Shown here in pieces: positions 1 to 7,711 of a stretch of DNA of 35,899 bases. How positions within the stretch are numbered: position 1 is the stretch's first letter; each line of letters opens with the position of its first letter. Source of the stretch: Bacteroides sp. (lineage in GTDB: Bacteria > Bacteroidota > Bacteroidia > Bacteroidales > Muribaculaceae). The stretch is taken from contig JAAVEM010000027.1 in NCBI GenBank assembly GCA_014801235.1, positions 11,569 to 47,467 on the forward strand. Reading direction: 5' to 3'. The position numbers and the translations under genes were made by a program. The notes under the pieces were generated by a model. The model worked only from the letters and a program-made list of their open reading frames with translations. It had not been told where the DNA came from and made no database searches.

Positions 1-1269
1 CGCAAAGACCACTTTCACCTCGGCTTCATATACCGCGACATGGCTCACATGTTCAATATCGTCAACGACGACGCCAACGAGTTGCAGTATGCAAGAAAAG
101 CCTATGACTGTTTCCGCCACACGGGCGATTCGGTTCTGATCAAGTGGGGAGCGCTCGACTACGGCAGGGCACTCAGCATAAGCAAAAAGACCCTGCAACA
201 AGGCAGAGAGCTTCTTGACAGCCTCATAGCCGCAGCCTCCACCAACGACCCGCTCGACTTGATGCTTCGCGCCGATGCGCGCCGCATCAACATCGGAGCC
301 CAGTTTCTGGTGATATTCACCAAGGGTGGCAAACGCCCTGAAAAGTTTGATTTCGTGGAACTGGAAAGGCGCTTCATGGACGATATTCCCGACGATTTTT
401 TCCGAAAAGACACCCCCAATGACGGACTTCCCTCCGACTATTATTCCATAACCCCCTTAAGCTCAGGTGCAATCATGAGGCTTATCGCCGAGCCTTATTG
501 CCGTGAAATACACCGCAGGCTCAACAATCTCTATCTCGACTGCTACCACCGTGAATACGCCGTTATGGACAGCGCGTTTCAAGCGCCCGAAACCTATCTC
601 GACAACGGAGCCGGCTACTCATTGGCAGTCGCCGACGAATATCTTACCCAACGCCACAGCCTTCTGATTGAAAAAGAGAAAAACGCCAGGCAAAGGCTCA
701 CACTCACCCTGTGGGTCATCGTGCTGCTGTCGCTTATAGCCATCGCCACCTATATTATTTTCAAGATTCGCAACAGAAAGCGGCAGGACCGCATGATCGC
801 CGAGGCTTCCGAACTGCGTTCGATGCTGAAAAGTAAGGATCAGAGCCTTAACGGCTTGCAGGATTATATCGATGAACTCTATGGCGAAAAGTTCAACATG
901 GTGGAGGAACTTTGTGACATGTTCATCCTTCCGTCCAAGCATCCGTCGGAGCAAAAACGCATCTATGACACCGTGCGTTCCATAGTCGACGGATTCAAAA
1001 TGGAGGGCGACCGCATCTCGGAGATTGAAAACTTCGTAAACAAATACAAAGACAATGTAGCCACCGATTTCAAAGAGGATTTCCCCGGTTTGCCACAACG
1101 CGACTACATCCTCTTTCTCTATTCAGCTGCCGGATTCTCCCGCCAGGCTATAAGCTACCTAATGGGCGACAACGTGGACGTGGTGTCTAATCGCAAGACC
1201 CGACTCAAGAAGCGCTTCATCGCATTTGACGGCGCCAACCGCAACCGCTACATCGACGCCCTGAAATAA
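1..1269 (+). CDS. Membrane-anchored TPR/HTH-type regulator, 5'-truncated by window edge
   Basis: The reading frame is open from base 1, so the ATG at 40 is probably internal. The full-length paralogue at 3457-5109 (-) aligns from its residue ~134 (RRDHY against RKDHF here), so about 133 N-terminal residues lie outside the window. Visible parts are a helical TPR-like region, one transmembrane segment (LTLWVIVLLSLIAIATY), a basic stop-transfer stretch, a coiled-coil-like linker, and a conserved C-terminal block ending in GFSRQAISYLMG...NRKTRLKKRF. That block resembles the helix-turn-helix of LuxR-like effector domains. Inferred role: a sensor with the TPR part outside the cytoplasm and a DNA-binding tail inside. 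The ligand and targets are unknown. It reads toward the small secreted-protein genes at 2246 and 2779. Confidence 0.75.
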   Translation, partial: RKDHFHLGFIYRDMAHMFNIVNDDANELQYARKAYDCFRHTGDSVLIKWGALDYGRALSISKKTLQQGRELLDSLIAAASTNDPLDLMLRADARRINIGAQFLVIFTKGGKRPEKFDFVELERRFMDDIPDDFFRKDTPNDGLPSDYYSITPLSSGAIMRLIAEPYCREIHRRLNNLYLDCYHREYAVMDSAFQAPETYLDNGAGYSLAVADEYLTQRHSLLIEKEKNARQRLTLTLWVIVLLSLIAIATYIIFKIRNRKRQDRMIAEASELRSMLKSKDQSLNGLQDYIDELYGEKFNMVEELCDMFILPSKHPSEQKRIYDTVRSIVDGFKMEGDRISEIENFVNKYKDNVATDFKEDFPGLPQRDYILFLYSAAGFSRQAISYLMGDNVDVVSNRKTRLKKRFIAFDGANRNRYIDALK

Positions 1270-1405
1270 GCGATTTCGACGGCATTTCCCGGCGTTGATA
1301 GCGAAAATCGCCGTGATGATAGCGATTATTAAGCCGCCCGTCGACAATCGGCTGATAATACCTCATTTATAGATATTGCATGATAGTCCTAAAACCGAGA
1401 AAAAC

Positions 1406-1436
1406 TTGGTTTTGCACTGTGTTTGCCATAACTTTG
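1406..1436 (+). promoter_or_regulatory. Bacteroidetes-type promoter before a possible small transcript
   Basis: A TTGG (-33-like) at 1406 and TAACTTTG (-7-like) at 1429-1436 are separated by 19 nt, matching the Bacteroidetes sigma-ABfr consensus. Transcription would start near 1444. The first annotated gene downstream is 800 nt away, beyond a strong terminator at 1560-1592, so this promoter appears to serve its own ~150-nt transcript. Confidence 0.6.
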
Positions 1437-1459
1437 CCATATAGATTGATAACTAATCC

Positions 1460-1540
1460 ATGTCCTACGCACATATGAAATACCCCATTAGGTTACGTAT
1501 GACAAAAGATTTTTTTGACTCTGGAATTTACTTTTATTAA
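1460..1540 (+). CDS. Candidate 26-residue small ORF (or a non-coding small RNA)
   Basis: ATG at 1460 opens a 26-codon frame ending in TAA at 1538-1540; an in-frame ATG at 1475 would give 21 residues. The peptide is basic and aromatic (it contains MKYPIRLRMTKDFF). It sits between a good promoter (1406-1436) and a good terminator (1560-1592), so transcription is likely. Translation is not shown. The same ~150-nt RNA could be a regulatory RNA. I recognise no family. It follows the regulator gene by ~190 nt. Confidence 0.3.
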   Translation: MSYAHMKYPIRLRMTKDFFDSGIYFY

Positions 1541-1559
1541 GCATTTATACACAAGTGAG

Positions 1560-1592
1560 AATCCCGGCTTGAGAAAGTCGGGATTTTTATTT
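1560..1592 (+). terminator. Rho-independent terminator of the small transcript
   Basis: AATCCCGGCTT and AAGTCGGGATT form an 11-bp stem with one G-U pair. It is capped by a GAGA tetraloop and followed by TTTATTT. It lies ~20 nt after the candidate small ORF stop. Confidence 0.8.
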
Positions 1593-2100
1593 CCCACCGC
1601 TTTCGCCACCGCATGAGGATGCGCCAAAATCCACAAACGAGAACCCCAAAACACAACCATAAATGTAGTGACATGGCGCGCCATGTCACCAAACGCCCGC
1701 CCCAATGATGCCATACCAATAAACCCAAACCCAAGCCTTTACAGGCTTGCCTTATGGATAGCCGGGTACGGCGAAGGAAATGAGCCGTGCCCGGAAAATC
1801 GCACCACAACCCACTCGCACGCTGAAAGAGTGCCCCATAAAACACACCCACCATTCGCCCCTGCCACATTGATTCAGGGGGCGCTCTTTACAGAGCGCAA
1901 TCTACCGGCAAACCGTCAACCGGGCAGAATTCGCTCCGCTCACTCTACCCGGCTATTCGTATGGCAAGCCTTTCAGGCTTGTCCCGCAAAGTCGCCGTAG
2001 GGGACTCTTCCAACGATCTTGAATAAGTCCCGGGGGTACGACCGCAATGACACACCGGCTTGCACCGCAGAGTTATACGCAAATTTCAACCCGTTATAAC
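1593..2100. repeat. Non-coding mosaic of palindromic repeats
   Basis: This 500-nt stretch holds no credible gene but is dense in hairpins. A perfect 22-bp palindrome lies at 1668-1689 (core ACATGGCGCGCCATGT). Others are CAAGCCT-TTAC-AGGCTTG (1732-1749), CCGGGTACGGC with GCCGTGCCCGG (1762-1794), GCGCTC-TTTACA-GAGCGC (1881-1898) and CAAGCCT-TTC-AGGCTTG (1965-1981). The 22-bp element and its flank (AATGTAGTGACATGG) recur in related form at 34.38, 34.75-34.88 and 35.79-35.82 kb, so it belongs to a dispersed family. ORFs called here (1537-1869, 1668-2000) run across the palindromes and have no protein-like features. Confidence 0.6.
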
Positions 2101-2187
2101 AATTAGGTTCTCGCCTCCAGACTAAATCACTATACCAATGACACTTACCTCAGGCAAATAGTAACTTTTAATCCGAAAAAGAAATGA

Positions 2188-2215
2188 TTGCTATGAAAAA
2201 GTATCACTAACTTCG
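2188..2215 (+). promoter_or_regulatory. Promoter of the 2246 lipoprotein gene
   Basis: TTG at 2188 and TAACTTCG at 2208-2215 with a 17-nt spacer. The predicted start is ~24 nt before the ATG at 2246, the short 5' UTR usual in this window. Confidence 0.5.
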
Positions 2216-2245
2216 CAAAAGTTCAAACTATATAAACTAACATCT

Positions 2246-2731
2246 ATGACACGAAAATTTTTCATCTCTGCAAGCGTGGCAATCTTCATGCTGTGTTCAT
2301 GTAGTTCGCAAGAACAAACTCAGGAACATGATCCTGAATATTACATCCCTACTCGAACGGAACTGGTCGAAAACAACACTTACATCGAACTACCCGGTCC
2401 ATCGTTGAAAAAGAACATTCTAATTGACTCCCTCACCGTAGAAGAAACGATATATGACAACAAACTGCGAGCTGCGTTGTATCGCTTTTACAAACATGTG
2501 AAACTTGAGGACGGATACTTCAAATGCGATTTAAAATCGGGTGAAGAAATCAATATCTCTCAGGAGCTCTTTGAAAGATTTATTAAAAATCATGTTGACG
2601 GGTTCAATAAATGGATTGACGAGGTTCATTCACAAGGGAGAAAAGCACGAGTAGAGGATATAACCGAAGAATATCTTGAATGCTTGTTAGATAAGCGAGT
2701 ATATGTCCGCGGCGAAGGCGTAGAAGTATAA
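2246..2731 (+). CDS. Small putative lipoprotein, unknown function
   Basis: 161 residues. It starts with a basic, hydrophobic signal peptide ending in MLCSC, a plausible lipoprotein signal; Cys is followed by SSQEQ and an acidic stretch typical of exported Bacteroidetes lipoproteins. The mature part is charged and mainly helical, with no motif I recognise. Codon use is AT-richer than in the housekeeping genes of the window. It is followed after 47 nt by another small secreted-protein gene, so the two may be co-transcribed from the 2188-2215 promoter. Their position between two paralogous membrane regulators suggests, but does not show, that they are regulatory targets. Confidence 0.65.
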   Translation: MTRKFFISASVAIFMLCSCSSQEQTQEHDPEYYIPTRTELVENNTYIELPGPSLKKNILIDSLTVEETIYDNKLRAALYRFYKHVKLEDGYFKCDLKSGEEINISQELFERFIKNHVDGFNKWIDEVHSQGRKARVEDITEEYLECLLDKRVYVRGEGVEV

Positions 2732-2778
2732 CGTGGCGTACGATTCAAAATTATCAAACCAATCAACTCAACTATATA

Positions 2779-3141
2779 ATGAATTCTAAGCGCATTTTTC
2801 TTATCCCGGTACTTTTATTTCTCAGTCTTGTTTTTTCCAGCTTCGACAACGCCACTTATCCTGATACTTATCGAGCAATCGCATTATTGAAACAACTGAA
2901 TGGTGAATGGAATTTCCAAGCATGGAGGAGAATAATAATGGTAGTTGGCAATGGATTAGAGGATAGTGAGGCTCAATTTTACCTGTATTGCTTAAATACT
3001 GATGAGTCCATGAGTGGTAAACTGAAATACAACGAAACCATGGAAAAACCATTTGAAAATAGCTTGGGAGGGACTTGGAGATTCAACGTCTCAACATCCG
3101 GTCAAGACTCCGGACTCATAGGAGCAGTGTATGATGATTAA
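2779..3141 (+). CDS. Small secreted protein, unknown function
   Basis: 120 residues with an N-terminal signal peptide (IFLIPVLLFLSLVFS) that lacks a lipobox Cys. The mature region has Trp and Tyr residues (LNGEWNFQAW, GGTWRFNV) and alternating polar/hydrophobic patterns suggesting a small beta-rich fold. No family recognised. Base composition is AT-rich like its neighbour at 2246, with which it probably forms an operon. A hairpin at 3166-3206 follows the stop. Confidence 0.55.
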   Translation: MNSKRIFLIPVLLFLSLVFSSFDNATYPDTYRAIALLKQLNGEWNFQAWRRIIMVVGNGLEDSEAQFYLYCLNTDESMSGKLKYNETMEKPFENSLGGTWRFNVSTSGQDSGLIGAVYDD

Positions 3142-3165
3142 CTAATTTGAACACTGCCTAATGCA

Positions 3166-3206
3166 CTCTGCAAAGCCTCCGTTCCAAAAGGACACTCTTT
3201 GCAGAG
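3166..3206 (+). terminator. Stem-loop after the small secreted-protein genes
   Basis: CTCTGCAAAG and CTTTGCAGAG form a perfect 10-bp stem around a loop with a further small helix. No clear T-tract follows (GGGGAA), so termination is uncertain. It may instead be part of the palindromic repeats. Confidence 0.35.
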
Positions 3207-3226
3207 GGGAATATGACGAATAAAGT

Positions 3227-3385
3227 AAGGGGACTTTACACTATTTAAAGCCCCCTTACAGGGAGCAATCTCCACCTCAATACTTTAGCCACGGGACGAT
3301 GCCACCTGACGGCGACATCGCCCCGTGGCTAATATTAATGCCCCCTACGGGGACTACAACATATTCAAATATCTCCAATGTTTTT
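3227..3385. repeat. Dispersed hairpin-rich repeat, second copy near 35.1 kb
   Basis: The gene-free interval 3142-3456 contains this element, which recurs at 35071-35235. Shared blocks are an imperfect stem of GGGG-A-CTTTA with TAAAG-CCCC, the string TTACAGGGAGCAA, a block GGGACGATGCCACCTGACGG, and CCCCCTACGGGGAC. In this copy, TAGCCACGGGACGATG and CATCGCCCCGTGGCTA form a 16-bp stem with one mismatch (3286-3331). No ORF of note. Confidence 0.7.
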
Positions 3386-3456
3386 TCATCCTCCCCCTCC
3401 CCCCTCTATTCACAAAGGAGGTAGGACAGTCTTATTCCCTCACGGAAAGGGGAATG

Positions 3457-5109
3457 TTATCTGATTGCGTTGGAGTAAAGGTCTCGGTAAGCGCCGCTGA
3501 ACGAAGCAATGCGCTTCTTCAGGCGGGACTTGCGATTGGAAATCGATTCTACCGGATCGTCCATCAAGAAAGCAATCGCCTGGCGGGAGAATCCGGCGGC
3601 GAGGTAAACGAAAAGGGAATAGTCTCGCTCGGGTAGTCCCGGAAAATCACTGCGAAATTTAGCGACAACATTGTCCTTGTATTTATTTACATGCTCCTCG
3701 ATCTCGGCATGGCGATTGCCATTCATCTTGAAGCTGTCTACGATGGATCGCACGTTTTCATAGATGCGCTTCTGCTCGGAAGTGTGTTTCGACGGCAGGA
3801 TGAACATATCGCACATCTGCTCAAGCATATCAAATTTTTCGCTATAAAGCGAATCCACACATTTCTGCATGCCGCTGACATCCCCCTCCTTCACCCTCAA
3901 AAGGGCTCGCAGTCCTGAAGCCTCCTCAATAAACTTCTTGCGCATGCGCCGACTATGAAGCCACACAATCAATCCGGCAACAGCAACAACGGCAAATACA
4001 ACTGAAACTGTCAAAATTCGCTTTCTTCTTGTCTCTTGCACTGTTTTTTCCAATTCCCGGCGCGACTGCTCTTCCAACCAGACGCGAGATTGATCGGACT
4101 TACCCATTTCCTCTACCTTATCATAGTGCTTATAGTAATCAGGATATCGAAACACAGAGTCGAGCACGGCATACTCACGGTGATACAGATCAAGATTCAA
4201 TTCATTAAGACGCCGATGCATCTCTGAGGCATAAGGTTGCGTCACGACGGCAAGGACAAAGCCGGGCGTAAAGGGATTCTCCAATATAAGGTTATCTTTC
4301 TCCGTCCTGAAAAAAGAATCAGGAAGAGATTCAATACATGCCCTTCGCACATACTCATAATTATCTATTGTTATATTAAGCCTACTGAACATCATGTGTT
4401 TAAACAAGATTCCGAGTTTTATGCTCCCGGCATCGGCACGCAGCATCATGTCAAGAGCGTCGTCAGAATCGGCGCTTGCCGTAAGACTGTCAAGCAGGGC
4501 GATGCCGCAATTATGCATCTTGTCATCACTCGACCTGCCCAGAGCCCTGCCATAATCAAGGGCGGCAAATTTCACAAGCAGCGAATCGCCTACGCTACGG
4601 AATGACTCATACTCCTTTCGCGCATAAAAACACTCGGAATCGGTCCATTTCAGTTCATTAAAAAGATAAGCAAATTCCCGATAAATCATGCCGAGCCAAT
4701 AATGATCCCTCCTCTTTGCCGCAGATTTTTCAGCCGCCGCAAGTCTATCGAGCTCTCTGCCATACTCGCCGTTGCGGAAGTTTATGCGGGCGGCATAATA
4801 ATCGGCTTTCATCCTCTCCTCCGATCCTACTGGATAGAATGACGAAGCTATTCCGATAGCCGAATCGGATTCAGGCGTAATGTAATTACGGTCCTGAGCC
4901 ACGGTGAACAGCAGCGCATGGCGAGCGCGCTCCGCCTCGGTCATAGGCTGCGTGCCGGTTTCAGTCAGCAGAGCGAGAGCCGAATCGGGGCAGCAGTCAA
5001 TAAGCTGTTGCGCCCTGTCCATCTCCATGCCGGCGGCGCTGCGTCTGTGACACGAAACGAAGGCAACCGTCATCACACAAAAAATCAAACCCGCGATAGT
5101 GTACTTCAT
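3457..5109 (-). CDS. Lipoprotein-type TPR sensor with TM segment and HTH-like C-terminus
   Basis: 550 residues, the full-length paralogue of the gene at 1-1269. It begins with a signal peptide ending in FVSC (Cys20), a possible lipobox. A TPR-like helical region follows (~30-330), then a coiled-coil linker, one transmembrane helix (~365-384), a second coiled coil (~395-425), and a C-terminal domain (~430-550). The C-terminal domain contains DMFILPSKH and GFSRQAIAFLMDD...NRKSRLKKR, resembling a LuxR-like helix-turn-helix. Predicted topology: TPR part in the periplasm and DNA-binding part in the cytoplasm. Comparable TPR/TM/HTH proteins are common in Bacteroidetes, mostly uncharacterised. It is transcribed toward the small secreted genes. 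The only promoter element seen is a weak CAAAACTA (reverse of TAGTTTTG) at 5126. Confidence 0.75.
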   Translation of the reverse strand: MKYTIAGLIFCVMTVAFVSCHRRSAAGMEMDRAQQLIDCCPDSALALLTETGTQPMTEAERARHALLFTVAQDRNYITPESDSAIGIASSFYPVGSEERMKADYYAARINFRNGEYGRELDRLAAAEKSAAKRRDHYWLGMIYREFAYLFNELKWTDSECFYARKEYESFRSVGDSLLVKFAALDYGRALGRSSDDKMHNCGIALLDSLTASADSDDALDMMLRADAGSIKLGILFKHMMFSRLNITIDNYEYVRRACIESLPDSFFRTEKDNLILENPFTPGFVLAVVTQPYASEMHRRLNELNLDLYHREYAVLDSVFRYPDYYKHYDKVEEMGKSDQSRVWLEEQSRRELEKTVQETRRKRILTVSVVFAVVAVAGLIVWLHSRRMRKKFIEEASGLRALLRVKEGDVSGMQKCVDSLYSEKFDMLEQMCDMFILPSKHTSEQKRIYENVRSIVDSFKMNGNRHAEIEEHVNKYKDNVVAKFRSDFPGLPERDYSLFVYLAAGFSRQAIAFLMDDPVESISNRKSRLKKRIASFSGAYRDLYSNAIR

Positions 5110-5273
5110 GAATTAATCCCATTTACAAAACTACAAATTTAAGCCTTCCCGTTGAAAAACCGACAAACTAACCCCGATTAAAACTTATAACTCGACTTCT
5201 ACAAGAAACTAATTTCCACAATCTTATCCACGCCTCATTCAAAAAAACTTATAACACCCCCATTGAGACGCAA

Positions 5274-5315
5274 AATAAAAAAAGCGCGGGCTCCTCCAAC
5301 GGGGAGCGCCACGCT
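5274..5315 (-). terminator. Terminator of the ilv operon
   Basis: On the minus strand AGCGTGGCGCTCC pairs with GGAGCCCGCGCT (one wobble, one bulge), followed by CTTTTTTTATTTTG. It lies ~28 nt after the ilvC stop. Confidence 0.8.
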
Positions 5316-5342
5316 TGTCGGTTTCTACAAATCGGCAGGAGA

Positions 5343-6386
5343 TTAGTTGTTCTCAGGACGAAGCTTGCGAACAGTAACAGCAGTCTGCCACATTTCGCTC
5401 TCGCGAAGAGCTTTAAGCTCCTCTTCGAGCTTCTCGCGGTAGTCGGGCTTAGAGTTGCTGTCGATAGAGATCTGAGCCTCGTTGCCACACTTAACGCTTG
5501 CATAGAGTTTCTCAACCACAGGCTTGATAGCGTCGTGGAACGGACCCATCCAGTCGAGAGCGCCGCGCTGAGCGGTGGTAGAGCAGTTGGCATACATCCA
5601 GTCCATACCATTCTTTGCAAAGAGCGGCATCAGTGACTGAGTGAGCTCCTCAACAGTTTCGTTGAACGCCTCGGAGGGAGTGTGGCCGTTTTCACGGAGC
5701 ACTTCATACTGAGCGAGGAGAAGACCCTGGATTGCTCCCATGAGTGAACCGCGCTCGCCGGTGAGGTCGGAAGTAGCTTCGCGCTTGAAAGTTGTTTCAA
5801 AAAGATAGCCCGAGCCAACGCCGATACCAAGGGCGATGGTGCGCTCAAGAGCTCGACCGGTATAGTCCTGCTCAACGGCATAAGATGAGTTCAAGCCGCG
5901 TCCTTCAAGGAACATGGTGCGCAGCGATGTGCCTGATCCCTTGGGAGCCACCATGATAACATCGACATCCTTCGGAGGAACCACGCCGGTGCGGTCGCTC
6001 CAGGTGATGGCAAATCCGTGAGAGAAATAAAGAGCCTTTCCGGGAGTGAGATACTGCTTGATGGTGGGCCACACCGACATTACAGCCGCGTCAGAAAGAA
6101 GACACATGATGATAGTGCCGCGCTCGCAAGCCTCCTCGATGCTGAAAAGGGTTTCACCCGGTTTCCAACCGTCGGCTACAGCCTTGTCATAGGTTTTGCC
6201 CTGACGCTGTCCTACAATCACATTAAAACCATTGTCGCGGAGGTTCATGCTCTGACCGGGACCCTGAACGCCATAACCGATAACGGCGATGGTCTCGTCC
6301 TTGAGCACTTCTCTCGCCTTTTCCAAGGGGAACTCTTCGCGGATGATCACTGTTTCCTCAACTCCGCCAAAATTCATTTTTGCCAT
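5343..6386 (-). CDS. ilvC: Ketol-acid reductoisomerase
   Basis: Converts 2-acetolactate or 2-aceto-2-hydroxybutyrate to the dihydroxy acids of valine and isoleucine synthesis, using NAD(P)H and Mg2+. The sequence shows the Rossmann motif (AVIGYGVQGPGQ), the cofactor loop (VGQRQGKTYDKA), the Mg-binding helix (SDLTGERGSLMGA) and the C-terminal knotted domain. Length is 347 residues from MAKMNFGG, the usual class I size. I chose the ATG at 6386: the ORF-track start at 6419 would add 11 residues with no homology and overlap the upstream thioesterase stop. It is the last gene of the ilv operon, 19 nt after the thioesterase gene, and is followed by a strong terminator. Confidence 0.95.
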   Translation of the reverse strand: MAKMNFGGVEETVIIREEFPLEKAREVLKDETIAVIGYGVQGPGQSMNLRDNGFNVIVGQRQGKTYDKAVADGWKPGETLFSIEEACERGTIIMCLLSDAAVMSVWPTIKQYLTPGKALYFSHGFAITWSDRTGVVPPKDVDVIMVAPKGSGTSLRTMFLEGRGLNSSYAVEQDYTGRALERTIALGIGVGSGYLFETTFKREATSDLTGERGSLMGAIQGLLLAQYEVLRENGHTPSEAFNETVEELTQSLMPLFAKNGMDWMYANCSTTAQRGALDWMGPFHDAIKPVVEKLYASVKCGNEAQISIDSNSKPDYREKLEEELKALRESEMWQTAVTVRKLRPENN

Positions 6387-6405
6387 AGTTCTGCTAATTT
6401 TATTA

Positions 6406-7155
6406 TTAATTATTGTCAATAAATATTATACGAGCTTTTGAAAGGATTTCCTCGCCGCGAGATATGTAGCACTGGCAGGCTCCGGTGCCGTCATCCTGAC
6501 GCGCCACGACCACTTCGTCGCCATAACGCGCCTCGTGCATGAAAGCGATGTCGAAACGCTTCACCTCGTGACGGTCGTAAAAGTCAAGATTCCACTCATT
6601 AAGCAGCAGCTCGACATAACGCACCGTGTTGACGTGGCGGTTGAAATCGCAGTCGCAATAACGGAACCGATAAGGGGCACCGCACTCTATCGGGGAATCG
6701 GCGCGAAGATTCACGCGCGGAAACCGGTCGACAGGACAGCGCTTGTCGGAGATAACGTCGCGCATCGACTCAAGCAACGAAAGGTCGCCGCTCTGACGTT
6801 TTTTCACATCAATTCCCATCCACACCGACGAGACGTAGCCAAGCACTTCATCGCCCGACTTGATTTCAAAATTGCGCTGAGAGAAATGACGGTTCACGTC
6901 TTCGACCCAGGTGGTGAGCGAATAAGGCTCGTTCACCGCAGGCCAGCGGTTCATTTCGACCGACACGCGCGACAGAACCCACGCAAGCCCCTCGCGGCTG
7001 AGACGGGCGAAGCCCACGTCAAGATGATTGGCATGGAACGTAGCCACCTCAATCACTCTTGTCACAAGCAAGGGCAGGGGCATCTTAGCCTCGGGATTGC
7101 ACTCGCCCGCCGTCAGAAGATAATCGACCTTATATTCTTTTATGCGCTCACTCAT
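6406..7155 (-). CDS. Acyl-ACP thioesterase (FatA/FatB family)
   Basis: 249 residues with two hot-dog domains. The N-terminal half carries TRVIEVATFHANHLDVGF and SREGLAWVLSR; the C-terminal half carries FRYCDCDFNRHVNTVRY, the second hot-dog helix with the Asn/His motif used in catalysis in the plant enzymes. The family hydrolyses acyl-ACP to free fatty acids in the cytoplasm. A B. thetaiotaomicron member of this family and size has a solved structure (from memory, PDB 2ESS). The start overlaps the ilvN stop by four bases (ATGA), implying translational coupling. Finding it inside the ilv operon is odd for a lipid enzyme; a role in branched-chain acyl metabolism is possible but not shown. Confidence 0.85.
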   Translation of the reverse strand: MSERIKEYKVDYLLTAGECNPEAKMPLPLLVTRVIEVATFHANHLDVGFARLSREGLAWVLSRVSVEMNRWPAVNEPYSLTTWVEDVNRHFSQRNFEIKSGDEVLGYVSSVWMGIDVKKRQSGDLSLLESMRDVISDKRCPVDRFPRVNLRADSPIECGAPYRFRYCDCDFNRHVNTVRYVELLLNEWNLDFYDRHEVKRFDIAFMHEARYGDEVVVARQDDGTGACQCYISRGEEILSKARIIFIDNN

Positions 7156-7700
7156 AAGGTGTTGTTTTTACGCATATTCTGTTCGGTGAGATATATCGAC
7201 AGGTGCTCTTTGGTGTCCTTTGTGACAGCCACCCTGCCCGAGCGGACAAACTGGAGGATGTCATACTTCTGCAACTCCTGAAAGAGCGCCTCGGTCTCCT
7301 CGGTGTGACCCGTCTTCTCAATCACCACATACTCGCGGGTTATTTCAAGAATGCGCGCGTTGTGATTGCGAATAATCTCCTCGACGTTCTTGTCGTCAAG
7401 CAGCTGCCGTGTGGGGACTTTATAGAGAGCCACCTCCTGATAGACGATCTCCTCGTCAGTATAAAGGTATGCCTTCAAGACATCTATGCGTTTCTCAATC
7501 TGCTGCACGACGCGCTCCATCATGGGGCGGTTGCTGTAGCAGGTGATGATAAACTTGTGGATTCCTTCAATCGATGAAGGGCTCACCGACAGGCTCTCGA
7601 TGTTAAGACAGCGCCGGGTGAATATAATCGATATCTGGTTAAGCAGTCCCACCTGGTTCTCAGAGAATACTGCCACCGTAAACAATTGCTCATCCATCAT
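7152..7700 (-). CDS. ilvN: Acetolactate synthase small (regulatory) subunit
   Basis: 182 residues with an N-terminal ACT domain (FTVAVFSENQVGLLNQISIIF, then RCLNIESLSVSPS) that binds valine, and the C-terminal domain typical of IlvN/IlvH (EVALYKVPTR, ITREYVVIEKTG). It activates the catalytic subunit and gives feedback inhibition by branched-chain amino acids. Two ATG codons in tandem (7700 and 7697) could start it. It lies 11 nt after the ilvB stop and overlaps the thioesterase gene by four bases. Confidence 0.93.
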   Translation of the reverse strand: MMDEQLFTVAVFSENQVGLLNQISIIFTRRCLNIESLSVSPSSIEGIHKFIITCYSNRPMMERVVQQIEKRIDVLKAYLYTDEEIVYQEVALYKVPTRQLLDDKNVEEIIRNHNARILEITREYVVIEKTGHTEETEALFQELQKYDILQFVRSGRVAVTKDTKEHLSIYLTEQNMRKNNTL

Positions 7701-7711
7701 TGATCAGGGAT

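Noticed and set aside
1537-1869. 110-residue ORF on the minus strand
   Set aside because: Overlaps the terminator at 1560-1592 and the palindromes; shadow of repeat DNA.
1668-2000. 110-residue ORF on the plus strand
   Set aside because: Begins in a perfect palindrome and runs over several hairpins; composition is not protein-like and no promoter precedes it.
6387-6419. ORF-track start of ilvC (MTIINNKISRT)
   Set aside because: Would overlap the thioesterase gene and adds residues outside the conserved protein; ATG at 6386 is preferred.
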